From Leeuwenhoekiella nanhaiensis (GTDB lineage Bacteria; Bacteroidota; Bacteroidia; Flavobacteriales; Flavobacteriaceae), in contig NZ_KZ319297.1 in the NCBI RefSeq assembly GCF_002744755.1, forward strand, positions 1-64,000: 64,000 nt of DNA. The letters run 5' to 3'. Shown here piece by piece: positions 10,401-18,156 of the stretch; the first letter of the stretch is position 1; each line of letters opens with the position of its first letter. Under the pieces are notes generated by a model, which did no database searches, was not told the origin of the DNA, and saw nothing but the letters and a program-made list of their open reading frames with translations. Position numbers and translations under genes: made by a program.

Positions 10401-10664
10401 TGCTGCGCCTACTGTAATAGATTGCCGTTCAAAACCAACATAAGAGAAGATAATTTTATCTCCCTGATTTGCTGAAATTGAATAATTCCCGTCAAAATCT
10501 GTTTGAGTCCCAGTGTTCGTACCTTCTACCAATACGTTTACACCAGGCAATGCCAGACCTTCAGAGTCAACAACAGTACCGGTAATTGTTTTTTGCTGCG
10601 CAAAGGCAAACTGCATTAAAAGCAGGAATACCGATGCAAAGCACCATGTAATTTTTGATTTCAT
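7419..10664 (-). CDS. SusC/RagA family TonB-linked outer membrane transporter
   Basis: A protein of about 1081 residues. After the signal peptide (MKSKITWCFASVF...FAFAQQ) comes a CarboxypepD_reg-like domain (ITGTVVDSEGLALPGVNVLV), then a TonB-box-like SLEEVVVVGYG. The plug has the SusC signature IRIRGFGSINGNRDPLYVVD followed by GVPFTG, and a large beta-barrel follows. It forms the TonB-energised import channel for the SusD partner downstream. I place the start at ATG 10664. A longer frame would begin with TTG at 10694, but that codon lies inside a probable promoter -7 box and adds a charged leader that spoils the signal peptide. Confidence 0.95.
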   Translation of the reverse strand: MKSKITWCFASVFLLLMQFAFAQQKTITGTVVDSEGLALPGVNVLVEGTNTGTQTDFDGNYSISANQGDKIIFSYVGFERQSITVGAADTYSITMQAGESLEEVVVVGYGTSTKQAFTGSASTIEAKDIELKNFANVSQSLAGEAAGVQVINTSGQPGTVSTIRIRGFGSINGNRDPLYVVDGVPFTGGLNSINPSDIASTTILKDATATAIYGSRGANGVVLITTKSGTSTETYIEVDVKTGVNASIIPRYSVITSPEESIGLMWEAKVNRQVLNGSTRADAIDFVNTNLFGGGTVGNRILAPGYNMWNVADGAELIDPATGQVRPGVTRRYTPERFEDAAFDSAIRTEANLRMGGGTDKSRYYFSVGYLDDDGYAINTGYKRYTTRLNVSSQIKPWANIGANIGYAYSETIANGQTDGAENLFEFADKIPPIYPVFLRDDNYQLVPDPIFGGFQYDYGSESGFRPRPNADNLNPIASAKYDFNGAIRNEINANVNATIDIFEGMTFETRFGLQYFNNIDDELGNQFYGVASGSGGTLDQDVTERTVTNFLQLLRYKRQFGLHSFEAFAAHESNEYRQNFTSTFKTKAIIPGGRELSNYIVFPTAPTGTEAGNTLESYFGQINYDFDNKYFITGSLRRDGSSRFYRDKWDTFGSVGAAWVVSNENFLNSNDLIRFLKLKASYGLTGDQGGVGFFSGINLFGVTNVNGGFAVAPDTFANADLTWETAKQYQAGVELDLGSWLDLSVDYFVKDTENLIFERRIAPSTGIAIIDVNDGVLRNSGLEFDLTGHLVKTANYSLDLSINGSLPNNEITTMPLDNQTQEPAVFQNVGAYGYANGRSIYDFYMRDYAGVDPADGYPMWYQYFNDANSNGVLDSGEESIPSLTPFLDENPDATVARQTTKAYADATQLFIEKKGIPVVYGAFRLSAQAYNFSLSTQFTYSLGGYAYDSQYAELMHDNNGGIIGTNRHTDVRNRWRQPGDITSVPLIADNVIPNVNSQSSRFITSTDFIALNNVLLNYTFDSRTLSNMGLSGLSLFASGDNLMYKTARQGFLPTTSQSGNSGRALYAPLTTFTVGVRAKF

Positions 10665-10691
10665 AAATTTATTTATTTGAATTAGCCGTCG

Positions 10692-10722
10692 CAAACATCA
10701 TAAAAGTTTTTATTAATTGCAA
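10692..10722 (-). promoter_or_regulatory. Probable Bacteroidota promoter of the susC-susD operon
   Basis: On the minus strand TTG (10720-10722) is followed after 20 bases by GATGTTTG (10692-10699). This matches the Bacteroidota -33/-7 pattern TTG...TAnnTTTG with one mismatch. Transcription would begin near 10685, about 20 bases before the ATG at 10664. Confidence 0.5.
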
Positions 10723-10889
10723 CAATAATCTTAAGAGCTCCTTAATTTAACATAGTGTTTCCTTAATAAATCATTCCGCGATTTGGTTTTATTGAGGAAA
10801 AATCACTGTTTTCACTTTATGAGTGAAAATAATTTATTAATCCAGACCATTATATTTACGTTGCTTTTATTATCTTAAAATAAATCAAT

Positions 10890-11492
10890 TTGACTTTAAT
10901 TACCTTTTCACAAGTAAAAAATACTGAATGCGGAACCGATGAGGCCGGTCGTGGTTGTCTTGCGGGGCCTGTCACTGCTGCTGCAGTCATTCTGACTCCA
11001 GACTTTCAAAATCAACAGATTAACGATTCTAAACTACTCTCCACAAAGTCTCGGGAAGCTTTAAGAAAAATCATTGAGGAAGAAGCACTATGCTACGCTA
11101 TTGCCCACGTTTTCCCGGAAGAAATTGATAAAATAAATATTCTCAACGCATCTATTCTAGCTATGCATAAGGCTATTAAAAAACTAAGCCCACAACCCAG
11201 GCATATTCTTGTTGACGGAAACCGATTTAAAACCTATATGACTTGTACTCACCAATGTATAGTCAAAGGAGACCAAAAGTTTACAGCAATAGCGGCTGCT
11301 TCGATCTTGGCAAAAACAGAACGGGACAGATATCTAACTGATATGCATAAAAAATTTCCTGAATACAACTGGAAAAAAAACAAAGGCTACCCTACTAAAG
11401 AGCATCGTGAAGCAATCAGAAAATTTGGAATCACTCCTTTTCATCGCAAAAGTTTCCGATTATTGCCGGAGCAACTTAGCCTCGATTTATAA
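10890..11492 (+). CDS. rnhB: Ribonuclease HII
   Basis: A 200-residue enzyme that cleaves RNA of RNA-DNA hybrids and removes misincorporated ribonucleotides. The catalytic carboxylates are visible: Asp17 and Glu18 in GTDEAGRG, Asp109 in ILVDGNRF, and Asp146 in AKTERDRYL. The [17 protein letters not shown] motif and the C-terminal [12 protein letters not shown] and FHRKSF are typical. Length is normal. The start appears to be TTG at 10890, since no in-frame ATG precedes the catalytic motif. It runs divergently from susC and is followed about 100 bases later by the lipoprotein gene at 11595. Confidence 0.96.
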   Translation: MTLITFSQVKNTECGTDEAGRGCLAGPVTAAAVILTPDFQNQQINDSKLLSTKSREALRKIIEEEALCYAIAHVFPEEIDKINILNASILAMHKAIKKLSPQPRHILVDGNRFKTYMTCTHQCIVKGDQKFTAIAAASILAKTERDRYLTDMHKKFPEYNWKKNKGYPTKEHREAIRKFGITPFHRKSFRLLPEQLSLDL

Positions 11493-11555
11493 TGAAATAA
11501 TTATTCTTTTAGTCATTTTAAACCGGCCAATCAGGTTCTGCTTAGATTAACTTTC

Positions 11556-11563
11556 TAAATTTG
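11556..11563 (+). promoter_or_regulatory. Probable -7 promoter element (TAAATTTG)
   Basis: TAAATTTG fits the Bacteroidota TAnnTTTG -7 box exactly and lies 31 bases before the ATG of the lipoprotein gene at 11595. The -33 region is weak (TTCTG near 11536). Confidence 0.4.
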
Positions 11564-11594
11564 CGCGAATCATTCAAAATCAAGAATTATTTAT

Positions 11595-14081
11595 ATGAGG
11601 AATTTAATCTGGGCTTTAGGTTTTTTTATTTTTCTTACCGGCTGTGCAAAGAGTCCTGAGACCGAAACAGACCTTATACATCTTATTCCTCAAAAAACAG
11701 CTGCAATACTCAGAGTCCCACAATGGGAAAATTTCAAAAATAACTTACAAAGTTCCAAACTCTTAAAATTGAGCTCTGAGACACGCTTCTACACCGAGCT
11801 TGATAAAAAAAGTGAGCTTTTAAAGCATTTCAACCCTTCTCAGGAATCCTATATAACCTGGATCGCACTGGGTGACGATGATTATGACCTGGCTCTAATC
11901 TCAAAAGCTTCCAAAAATATCATACCGGCAGATTCGGCTTTTACAAAGCTTATAAATTCTTACGCTTACGAAGGAATAACTATCAATGGATTAAAAATTA
12001 ACAATACCGAAGTTTTTTACATTCGCAATGACTCCTATTTTCTCGCAAGTACGTCAAAACTGATTTTGGAAAATACCATCTTGCAGTCTAATTCCGGTCG
12101 CGATCCGGAAGATGAGTCCCTTAAAAAAATACTGAAAACCAGCTCTGCACAAAGCCCTAATCTGCTTATCAATGGCGCGTATTACAAATCACTTTTTAGA
12201 GACATTTTTGACCATTATAGATTTCAAAATTCAAAACCGGCATTTGACTGGGTCGCAGTAGACCTTGAGATAGAACCTGATGCCCTTGAAATAAGTGGCG
12301 TGCTGCAATTCAGCAAGCAAACGAATCAAAGCTCTGAACTTTTAGCAAACTTAGAACCGACCTCATCAGATATAGCTGATTTTATTCCGGTCAATGCCCG
12401 GGGTTATTCCTATTTTAATATACAGGATTGGGAAACCTATAAATCAAATCTCGCCAGTCATCGCGGGGCTTTGTTAAAAGATTTTCAGCTTTCCGCAGCT
12501 GATTTTATGAGCAGTACAAAAGGTATCGGCTCCCTGACACAAGAAAATAATACCATTTTAGTAGTCAGCACTTCTGATCCTGAAAATGCTGAAATTCAGC
12601 TTCGATCTATTTCCGGCGAAGCCGAAATCTTCAGAGAATTACCCATACGCAAACTCACAGACTCCAGTCTTTTTCAAATTGCTTTTAAAGAACTTTTCAA
12701 TCCCCCGGCTGTTCATTATTATATGTCCTGGGATAATCATTTTTTCTTCGCTAGAACGATGGAAGAACTCAAAGATTTGACTGCAAATTATCAAAACGGA
12801 GCAGTATTGAGTAATGACGCCTCCTATAAACAATTCAGAAAAAATCTGAGCGACACCTATACCGCAGAATACTATACAAACCTCCCTAAGTCTTCAGCCT
12901 ATTTATCAAAAAAACTCAGCAAAGAAAACGCTCAGGGCTTAAAAAATCTTGATTTGCAAAACTACCCGCACGCCGCAATGCAACTCAGCGCTTCTGATGA
13001 TTACCTATATCTGAATGGAGGTATTTATGAAACTCCTCTTTCTCAAACTAAGTCTCAGGTCGTCCAGCTAGCCAGCATAAAACTTGATAATGACTTATTA
13101 AACACTCCACAATTTCTCAAAAATTACCGTACTAAGGGACAAAATATACTAGTACAGGATGTTTCAAACACCTTGTATCAAATCAATCAAAGCGGAAAGA
13201 TTGACTGGAAAAAACAACTTGACGGCCCTATTCTCGGCACTATCGAACAGGTAGATCTTTATAAGAACGGGAGACTACAATATGCATTTGTAACCCCGCA
13301 TCATTTTTATGTAATTGCGAGTGATGGAACAATCGTAAAGCCCTTTGATCTGGATTACAAAAACACAATCACCCAGCCTCTTGCCGTGTTTGATTATGAT
13401 GGAAACCGGGAGTACCGTTTTGTTCTGGTTCAGGATCGTGATGTGCAGATGCTTGACCGTGAAGCCAAAAGCGTAAAAGGTTTTAAATATGACAAAGCAG
13501 AAACTGGTATAAGTAAACTTCCCCAACACATTCGCATTAGCAATAAAGATTACCTACTATTTCCATTAGCAAATGGTGATCTCAAAATTTTGAGCAGAAC
13601 CGGAGACGTTCGGGTGAAAGTCGGCGACAGCTTTCAGTTTTCTGATTACCCGGTGTTTACCGAACAATCAAATTTTGTTGTAGTAGAGCCAAACGGAACA
13701 AAGATTTCAATTTCGCAAAGCGGAAAAGTAAGCCAGCCCAAATCAAATACAAACACCGATTTACTTTTTGCCCGTAACGGAAGCATGGAAGCAAAACTCA
13801 AAGAGAACTTATTAAGTATAGGGTCAACAGATATTGAACTCGACTTAGGCATCTACAAAGGGCTACAGGTATTTACAATAGGTTCATCTTCCTATGTTGC
13901 GCTAAGTGATTTACAGACTAACAAGGCCTTTATTTATTCTTCAAAGGGCAAGTTGCTCCCTAATTTCCCGGTATATTCCGCCTCGCAGGTCGATTTAGCA
14001 GCCTCCGGAAATTCAGGAAATCTCCTACTTACCTGCAAAGGTGAGTCAGACAGCGTCATTATTTACCAGATCAACCCATAG
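11595..14081 (+). CDS. Large lipoprotein of unknown function, probable C-terminal beta-propeller
   Basis: An 828-residue predicted lipoprotein with lipobox at Cys17 (FIFLTGCAKS). Residues 25-480 form a mixed alpha/beta region that may be distantly like DUF3352 (opening IPQKTAAILRVPQWENF). Residues 490-828 look like a PQQ- or WD-type propeller, with repeated short strands such as NTLYQINQSGKIDWKKQL, DGTIVKPFDLDY and NGDLKILSRTGDVRVK. A comparable gene next to rnhB is, as I recall, common in Flavobacteriaceae, but no function is known to me. A role in envelope assembly is only a guess from the propeller. It is not in a tight operon and has its own -7 box upstream. Confidence 0.8.
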   Translation: MRNLIWALGFFIFLTGCAKSPETETDLIHLIPQKTAAILRVPQWENFKNNLQSSKLLKLSSETRFYTELDKKSELLKHFNPSQESYITWIALGDDDYDLALISKASKNIIPADSAFTKLINSYAYEGITINGLKINNTEVFYIRNDSYFLASTSKLILENTILQSNSGRDPEDESLKKILKTSSAQSPNLLINGAYYKSLFRDIFDHYRFQNSKPAFDWVAVDLEIEPDALEISGVLQFSKQTNQSSELLANLEPTSSDIADFIPVNARGYSYFNIQDWETYKSNLASHRGALLKDFQLSAADFMSSTKGIGSLTQENNTILVVSTSDPENAEIQLRSISGEAEIFRELPIRKLTDSSLFQIAFKELFNPPAVHYYMSWDNHFFFARTMEELKDLTANYQNGAVLSNDASYKQFRKNLSDTYTAEYYTNLPKSSAYLSKKLSKENAQGLKNLDLQNYPHAAMQLSASDDYLYLNGGIYETPLSQTKSQVVQLASIKLDNDLLNTPQFLKNYRTKGQNILVQDVSNTLYQINQSGKIDWKKQLDGPILGTIEQVDLYKNGRLQYAFVTPHHFYVIASDGTIVKPFDLDYKNTITQPLAVFDYDGNREYRFVLVQDRDVQMLDREAKSVKGFKYDKAETGISKLPQHIRISNKDYLLFPLANGDLKILSRTGDVRVKVGDSFQFSDYPVFTEQSNFVVVEPNGTKISISQSGKVSQPKSNTNTDLLFARNGSMEAKLKENLLSIGSTDIELDLGIYKGLQVFTIGSSSYVALSDLQTNKAFIYSSKGKLLPNFPVYSASQVDLAASGNSGNLLLTCKGESDSVIIYQINP

Positions 14082-14127
14082 ACATAAGTATCTGAAAACT
14101 AATATGTTAAATATAATATCTTTCTAT

Positions 14128-14161
14128 TATATTTGAGAGTTATACTGTATTTTCACAGTAT
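14128..14161 (+). promoter_or_regulatory. Probable promoter -7 box with adjoining inverted repeat
   Basis: TATATTTG (14128-14135) is an exact Bacteroidota -7 box. Seven bases further lies a perfect inverted repeat, ATACTGT-N6-ACAGTAT (14142-14161), covering the expected transcription start and first bases. The position suits a repressor operator for the gene at 14262. CTG-N8-CAG spacing differs from the E. coli LexA box (CTG-N10-CAG). The leader from there to the ATG is about 100 bases. Confidence 0.4.
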
Positions 14162-14261
14162 GTAAGCATTTCCCCTTTTCTGATAAAAGCAGATTTATTC
14201 TTCCCCCCAGCTTTTTCAGGTATGCTGCAATCCCCTTTTGTTTAAAAGAAATGCAGCCATT

Positions 14262-14975
14262 ATGAAAACCATTTTCAACCTGTTCGGAATTCTATTCATT
14301 CCTTTTCTAGCCAGTGCTCAAACAGAAAAACAATCCATTGTGTTACTGGAAGAGGTTTCAAACCTCACCTACACAACGTTCAATACGGAGCATCAAATTA
14401 CCTCAGAAACTTTCTACGAGGTAACTTCGGCATTTAACACGCTAAATGGAAAAAAGGCCGTACTGATGGCCAATGAAAAACCATTAGAAGACCCCGTAAA
14501 TACCACTTATAATTCTATTGAGCAGGATGCATCAGGAATGACGCTGAAAATACGAAACATCATTCCGGCATTTATGTTTGATTCGTACAGCAATATGCAG
14601 ATCAACCTTGCTTCGGGCGATTTTCAGGTACCGCTAAATTTTCGTAAAGATCAACAACTTTCTAACCTCACACTCAAGATTAGCGCCAGCATTACTCCAA
14701 TTACACATACTATAGAATATAAACTTAAAGAAAGGCGTGTTGTAAAGAAGGAAACTGTAAACACTCCTGCAGGTACTTTTGAATGTCTTGTCATTGAATC
14801 AAAAACACATTTTTTACCAAAAAGCGATAAAGATGGGATTTCAAAACAATGGTTTGCTCCCGGCATCGGTCTTATTAAGCAGGTGCATTACGATGAAGAT
14901 GGCACAATGACCGGAATGACCTTGTTGACAGGTATCAATACTTCAGAAGTTAGTTCGGGCTTTGCACAGAATTAA
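14262..14975 (+). CDS. Secreted protein, possibly DUF3108-like
   Basis: A protein of about 237 residues with signal peptide MKTIFNLFGILFIPFLASA before QTEKQSI. The body is predicted beta-rich. The C-terminal half contains TPAGTFECLVIESKT and KQWFAPGIGLIKQVHYDEDG, the pattern of DUF3108/TapB-like periplasmic proteins, in which modified termini of the substrate pass to an Asp/Gly loop. I start it at ATG 14262 because the upstream TTG at 14238 would add an unlikely leader before the signal peptide. The 3' end overlaps convergent lipB by 26 bases. Function is unknown. Confidence 0.75.
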   Translation: MKTIFNLFGILFIPFLASAQTEKQSIVLLEEVSNLTYTTFNTEHQITSETFYEVTSAFNTLNGKKAVLMANEKPLEDPVNTTYNSIEQDASGMTLKIRNIIPAFMFDSYSNMQINLASGDFQVPLNFRKDQQLSNLTLKISASITPITHTIEYKLKERRVVKKETVNTPAGTFECLVIESKTHFLPKSDKDGISKQWFAPGIGLIKQVHYDEDGTMTGMTLLTGINTSEVSSGFAQN

Positions 14976-15675
14976 GACTGATGAATTCAGCTTCAAATAA
15001 AACTTTAAAATGCTCAAGCAATTTTTGCTTGACCTCCGCCTCATCTACCTGAGCCTTACCTAGTTCTACATTAAGTGAGGTCACCGCTTTCTCTTTAATC
15101 CCGCAAGGAACGATATTATCAAAATAGCCTAAATCTGCATTTACATTAAAGGCAAAGCCGTGCATGGTTACCCACCTGCTCGCTCTGACACCCATCGCGC
15201 AGATTTTACGGGCAAAAGGAGTGCCTACATCAAGCCATACGCCGGTTTCTCCCGGTGATCTTTCGGCTTTAATGCCATAATCAGCCAGAGTTAGAATAAT
15301 CATTTCTTCCAGCAGACGCAGGTATTTATGAATATCAGTAAAGAAATTCTCCAGATCCAGAATAGGATATCCCACGATCTGCCCGGGCCCGTGATAGGTA
15401 ATATCCCCCCCCCGGTTAATCTTATAAAACGTTGCGTTTTTAGCAGCTAGCTGTTCTTCGTTGATGAGCAAATTAGTTATATCTCCGCTTTTACCCAGGG
15501 TATAAACATGGGGATGCTCTACAAACAAAAAGTAATTGGGCGTAGGATGATTGGTCTCTTCCCTACGGTTCTGGATTTTTAAATCCAGAATAGACTTAAA
15601 AAGTGTTTCCTGGTAATCCCAAACTGCCTTGTAGTCCCGGTTGCCTAAATCTTCAAGTTGTATTTGCTTATTCAT
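14950..15675 (-). CDS. lipB: Octanoyltransferase LipB
   Basis: About 241 residues. It transfers octanoyl from acyl carrier protein to lipoyl domains of dehydrogenase complexes, the first step of lipoate assembly. Family motifs are clear: NRGGDITYHGPGQIVGYPIL near 88-107, the catalytic Lys157 and the segment RKICAMGVRASRWVTMHGFA, and Cys191 in NIVPCGI as the acyl-thioester nucleophile. Start at ATG 15675 agrees with family length; an in-frame upstream ATG at 15690 adds five residues. A TATCTTTG box ends only four bases before ATG 15675, so the message may be nearly leaderless. LipA is not in the window. Confidence 0.96.
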   Translation of the reverse strand: MNKQIQLEDLGNRDYKAVWDYQETLFKSILDLKIQNRREETNHPTPNYFLFVEHPHVYTLGKSGDITNLLINEEQLAAKNATFYKINRGGDITYHGPGQIVGYPILDLENFFTDIHKYLRLLEEMIILTLADYGIKAERSPGETGVWLDVGTPFARKICAMGVRASRWVTMHGFAFNVNADLGYFDNIVPCGIKEKAVTSLNVELGKAQVDEAEVKQKLLEHFKVLFEAEFISLNSVQSPN

Positions 15676-15710
15676 TCTGCAAAGATACAATTCCTTTAAA
15701 GAGACCTGCT

Positions 15711-15863
15711 TTACTTTTTATTGACAATGACCAAAGCCGCAATGACACCGGGAATCCAGCCGCAAAACCATAAAACCGTAACGATAAGAATAGAACCACA
15801 ACCCTTATCCAGCACAGCAAGAGGTGGTAAAAAAATAGCGATTAAAGCTCTAAAAAAACTCAT
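15711..15863 (-). CDS. YqaE/Pmp3 family small membrane protein
   Basis: A 50-residue protein of two membrane helices: MSFFRALIAIFLPPLAVLDK, a short GCGS turn, then a second helix around WFCGWIPGVIAALVI. The LPPLAV and GWIPGVIAAL motifs define the YqaE/Pmp3 family, which in other organisms affects membrane potential and stress or salt tolerance. It is transcribed toward lipB, ending 36 bases before the lipB ATG, so the two may share a transcript. A second family member lies at 59632-59787 in this window. Confidence 0.88.
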   Translation of the reverse strand: MSFFRALIAIFLPPLAVLDKGCGSILIVTVLWFCGWIPGVIAALVIVNKK

Positions 15864-15929
15864 TTCCAATTTGATTGATGATGATTGATGTATCTATAGG
15901 TATAAAGTTATAAGCTTTCGTTACAATCA

Positions 15930-15960
15930 TTGATTTCTAGATGCTGAGTTGTTATATTTG
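15930..15960 (+). promoter_or_regulatory. Probable lysS promoter
   Basis: TTG at 15930-15932, a 20-base spacer, then TATATTTG at 15953-15960, an exact match to the Bacteroidota TAnnTTTG -7 box. Transcription would start near 15967, giving a leader of about 60 bases before the lysS ATG at 16030. Confidence 0.6.
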
Positions 15961-16029
15961 CCGCCTTAACGCGTGAAGCGAGGAATGGACAGCAAACCTC
16001 GCAAACACCTATTACATTAAAGACAGCTT

Positions 16030-17724
16030 ATGCAACTTTCAGAACAGGAACAAATACGCCGTGAAAAACTTGCCGAATTACGCAAATTAAACATTAATCC
16101 CTATCCTGCAGATTTATACCCTGTAGATCATACTGCCACTCAGATTAAGAAGAATTTTGAGGAAGGTAAAAAGGTGGTAATCGCAGGGAGATTGATGTCG
16201 CGAAGAATACAGGGTAAAGCTTCTTTTGCAGAGCTGCAGGATTCTACAGGCCGCATACAGGTGTATTTTAACCGTGATGAAATTTGTCCTAGAGATGACA
16301 AAACGCATTACAACGACGTTTATAAGAAACTCCTGGACATAGGAGATTTTATTGGTATTGAAGGTGATCTTTTCACCACTCAGGTGGGTGAAAAAACCGT
16401 AATGGTTAAAAAATTCACCTTGCTTAGTAAAGCTTTAAAACCGCTTCCATTGCCTAAAGTAGACAAGGACGGGAACGAGTTTGATAAATTTAACGATCCT
16501 GAGATGCGTTACCGCCAGCGGTATGCAGACCTGGTTGTTAATCCCAAAGTGAAAGAAGTTTTTGTAAAGCGAACCAAGCTTTTTGCCGCTATGCGAAATT
16601 TCTTTAACGATAAAGGCTATTTTGAAGTAGAAACACCAATCCTCCAGTCTATTCCCGGTGGAGCTGCAGCACGTCCTTTTGTTACGCATCACAATGCTTT
16701 AGATATTCCGCTTTACCTGCGTATTGCAAACGAACTTTATCTAAAACGTCTTATCGTAGGAGGTTTTGACGGGGTTTATGAGTTTTCGAAAAACTTCAGA
16801 AATGAAGGAATGGACCGTACCCACAACCCGGAGTTTACCGCGATGGAAATCTATGTAGCCTACAAAGACTACAACTGGATGATGGAGTTTACCGAAAAAC
16901 TTTTAGAGCACTGCGCAATAGCGGTTAATGGTACTACCGAAGCTACCTTCGGGCAACATAAAGTAGATTTTAAAGCCCCGTATGCACGAGTTACTATGAC
17001 CGATGCGATTAAGCAATTTACAGGATATGACATCACCGGAAAGAGCGAAACAGAGCTACGTGAAGCAGCTTTAGGAATGGGTCTTGAAGTAGATGAGACT
17101 ATGGGTAAAGGCAAACTTATCGATGAGATCTTTGGTGAAAAATGCGAAGGTAATTTCATTCAGCCTACATTTATAACCGACTACCCCAAGGAGATGAGTC
17201 CGCTGTGTAAGGAGCATCGTGAAAACCCGGAATTGACTGAACGCTTTGAACTGATGGTTTGTGGTAAGGAAATCGCGAACGCCTATTCAGAACTAAACGA
17301 TCCTATTGATCAGCGTGAGCGTTTTGAAGAACAACTGAAACTAGCTGAAAAAGGAGATGATGAGGCTACCGAGTTTATTGATCAGGATTTCTTAAGAGCT
17401 CTGGAATACGGTATGCCGCCTACTTCGGGTCTGGGCATAGGAATGGACCGTCTGATTATGTTTTTGACTAACAATCAGTCTATCCAGGAGGTTTTGTTCT
17501 TTCCTCAAATGAAGCCTGAACGCAAAAAAGTAGAGCTTAGCGAAGAAGAGAAAACCATTTTCGCGATCCTTAAAAAGGAAAAATCTATGGCACTTGACCA
17601 GCTTAAAGACGCCAGCGGCCTCAGCAATAAGAAATGGGATAAAGGCATTAAAGGCCTTACCAAACATAAACTGGCTAAAGTAGAAAAAGAAGGAGACAAC
17701 CTAAGCGTTCTGCTTATCGAGTAA
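16030..17724 (+). CDS. lysS: Lysyl-tRNA synthetase, class II
   Basis: A 564-residue enzyme charging tRNA-Lys. It has the N-terminal OB-fold anticodon domain (about 55-150, GRIQVYFNRDE), class II motif 2 (FRNEGMDRTHNPEFTAMEIY) and motif 3 (GLGIGMDRLIMFLTN). At about 500 residues the usual bacterial enzyme would end (VLFFPQMKPE). Here a further segment of some 55 residues follows (TIFAILKKEKSMALDQLKDA...), which looks like a small winged-helix domain and is, to my knowledge, common in Bacteroidota LysS. It is monocistronic, with its own promoter and terminator. Confidence 0.97.
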   Translation: MQLSEQEQIRREKLAELRKLNINPYPADLYPVDHTATQIKKNFEEGKKVVIAGRLMSRRIQGKASFAELQDSTGRIQVYFNRDEICPRDDKTHYNDVYKKLLDIGDFIGIEGDLFTTQVGEKTVMVKKFTLLSKALKPLPLPKVDKDGNEFDKFNDPEMRYRQRYADLVVNPKVKEVFVKRTKLFAAMRNFFNDKGYFEVETPILQSIPGGAAARPFVTHHNALDIPLYLRIANELYLKRLIVGGFDGVYEFSKNFRNEGMDRTHNPEFTAMEIYVAYKDYNWMMEFTEKLLEHCAIAVNGTTEATFGQHKVDFKAPYARVTMTDAIKQFTGYDITGKSETELREAALGMGLEVDETMGKGKLIDEIFGEKCEGNFIQPTFITDYPKEMSPLCKEHRENPELTERFELMVCGKEIANAYSELNDPIDQRERFEEQLKLAEKGDDEATEFIDQDFLRALEYGMPPTSGLGIGMDRLIMFLTNNQSIQEVLFFPQMKPERKKVELSEEEKTIFAILKKEKSMALDQLKDASGLSNKKWDKGIKGLTKHKLAKVEKEGDNLSVLLIE

Positions 17725-17747
17725 GTTCTTAAAAACCGAAAACTATC

Positions 17748-17779
17748 AAAGCCTTTCAGTCATTCTGAAGGGCTTTTTT
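17748..17779 (+). terminator. Terminator of lysS
   Basis: A 12-bp inverted repeat AAAGCCTTTCAG / CTGAAGGGCTTT with one G-U pair and a 5-base loop, followed by a run of six T. It touches the stop codon of the convergent gene at 17778. Confidence 0.75.
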
Positions 17780-18032
17780 ATTGATTAAAAACCGCGGTTA
17801 AAATCCCGATGCCGCCTGCCAGAAATAAAAAGCCAAGAACGATAATCAGTACGATTAAGGCAATAAGCAATTTACCTTTTGCCCATTCCTGCAAATGCAG
17901 ATTTTCACTGCTGCTAAATGCCCAAATCAATAGCATTATAAAACCGATTATGGGAATGCTTGAAATAAAGATATAAAGCGCCCAGCGCTTAGCTCCCAGG
18001 TTGTTGCTCGGTTGTGAGTAGATTTGATTCAT
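17778..18032 (-). CDS. Small two-helix membrane protein of unknown function
   Basis: An 84-residue protein. A polar N-terminus is followed by helix one (RWALYIFISSIPIIGFIMLLIWAF), a linker with LQEWAKGKLL, and helix two (IALIVLIIVLGFLFLAGGIGI). The combination IPIIGFIMLLIWAF plus a following WAK is a recurring pattern in small bacterial membrane proteins of unknown role. It starts at ATG 18032, convergent to lysS. Confidence 0.65.
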   Translation of the reverse strand: MNQIYSQPSNNLGAKRWALYIFISSIPIIGFIMLLIWAFSSSENLHLQEWAKGKLLIALIVLIIVLGFLFLAGGIGILTAVFNQ

Positions 18033-18156
18033 GGTCGTAGATATTTATCTATAAGTAAGACCAACTAGATAAATGTTACAAAAAATTACGAATTCCCTGT
18101 TTTAAACCTTTATCCAAACTCAAAGTCATAAGAACATAACTTAAACATTTAGAAAT

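Noticed and set aside
14145-14158. CTG...CAG resembling a LexA box.
   Set aside because: Spacing is CTG-N8-CAG instead of N10, and no SOS gene follows.
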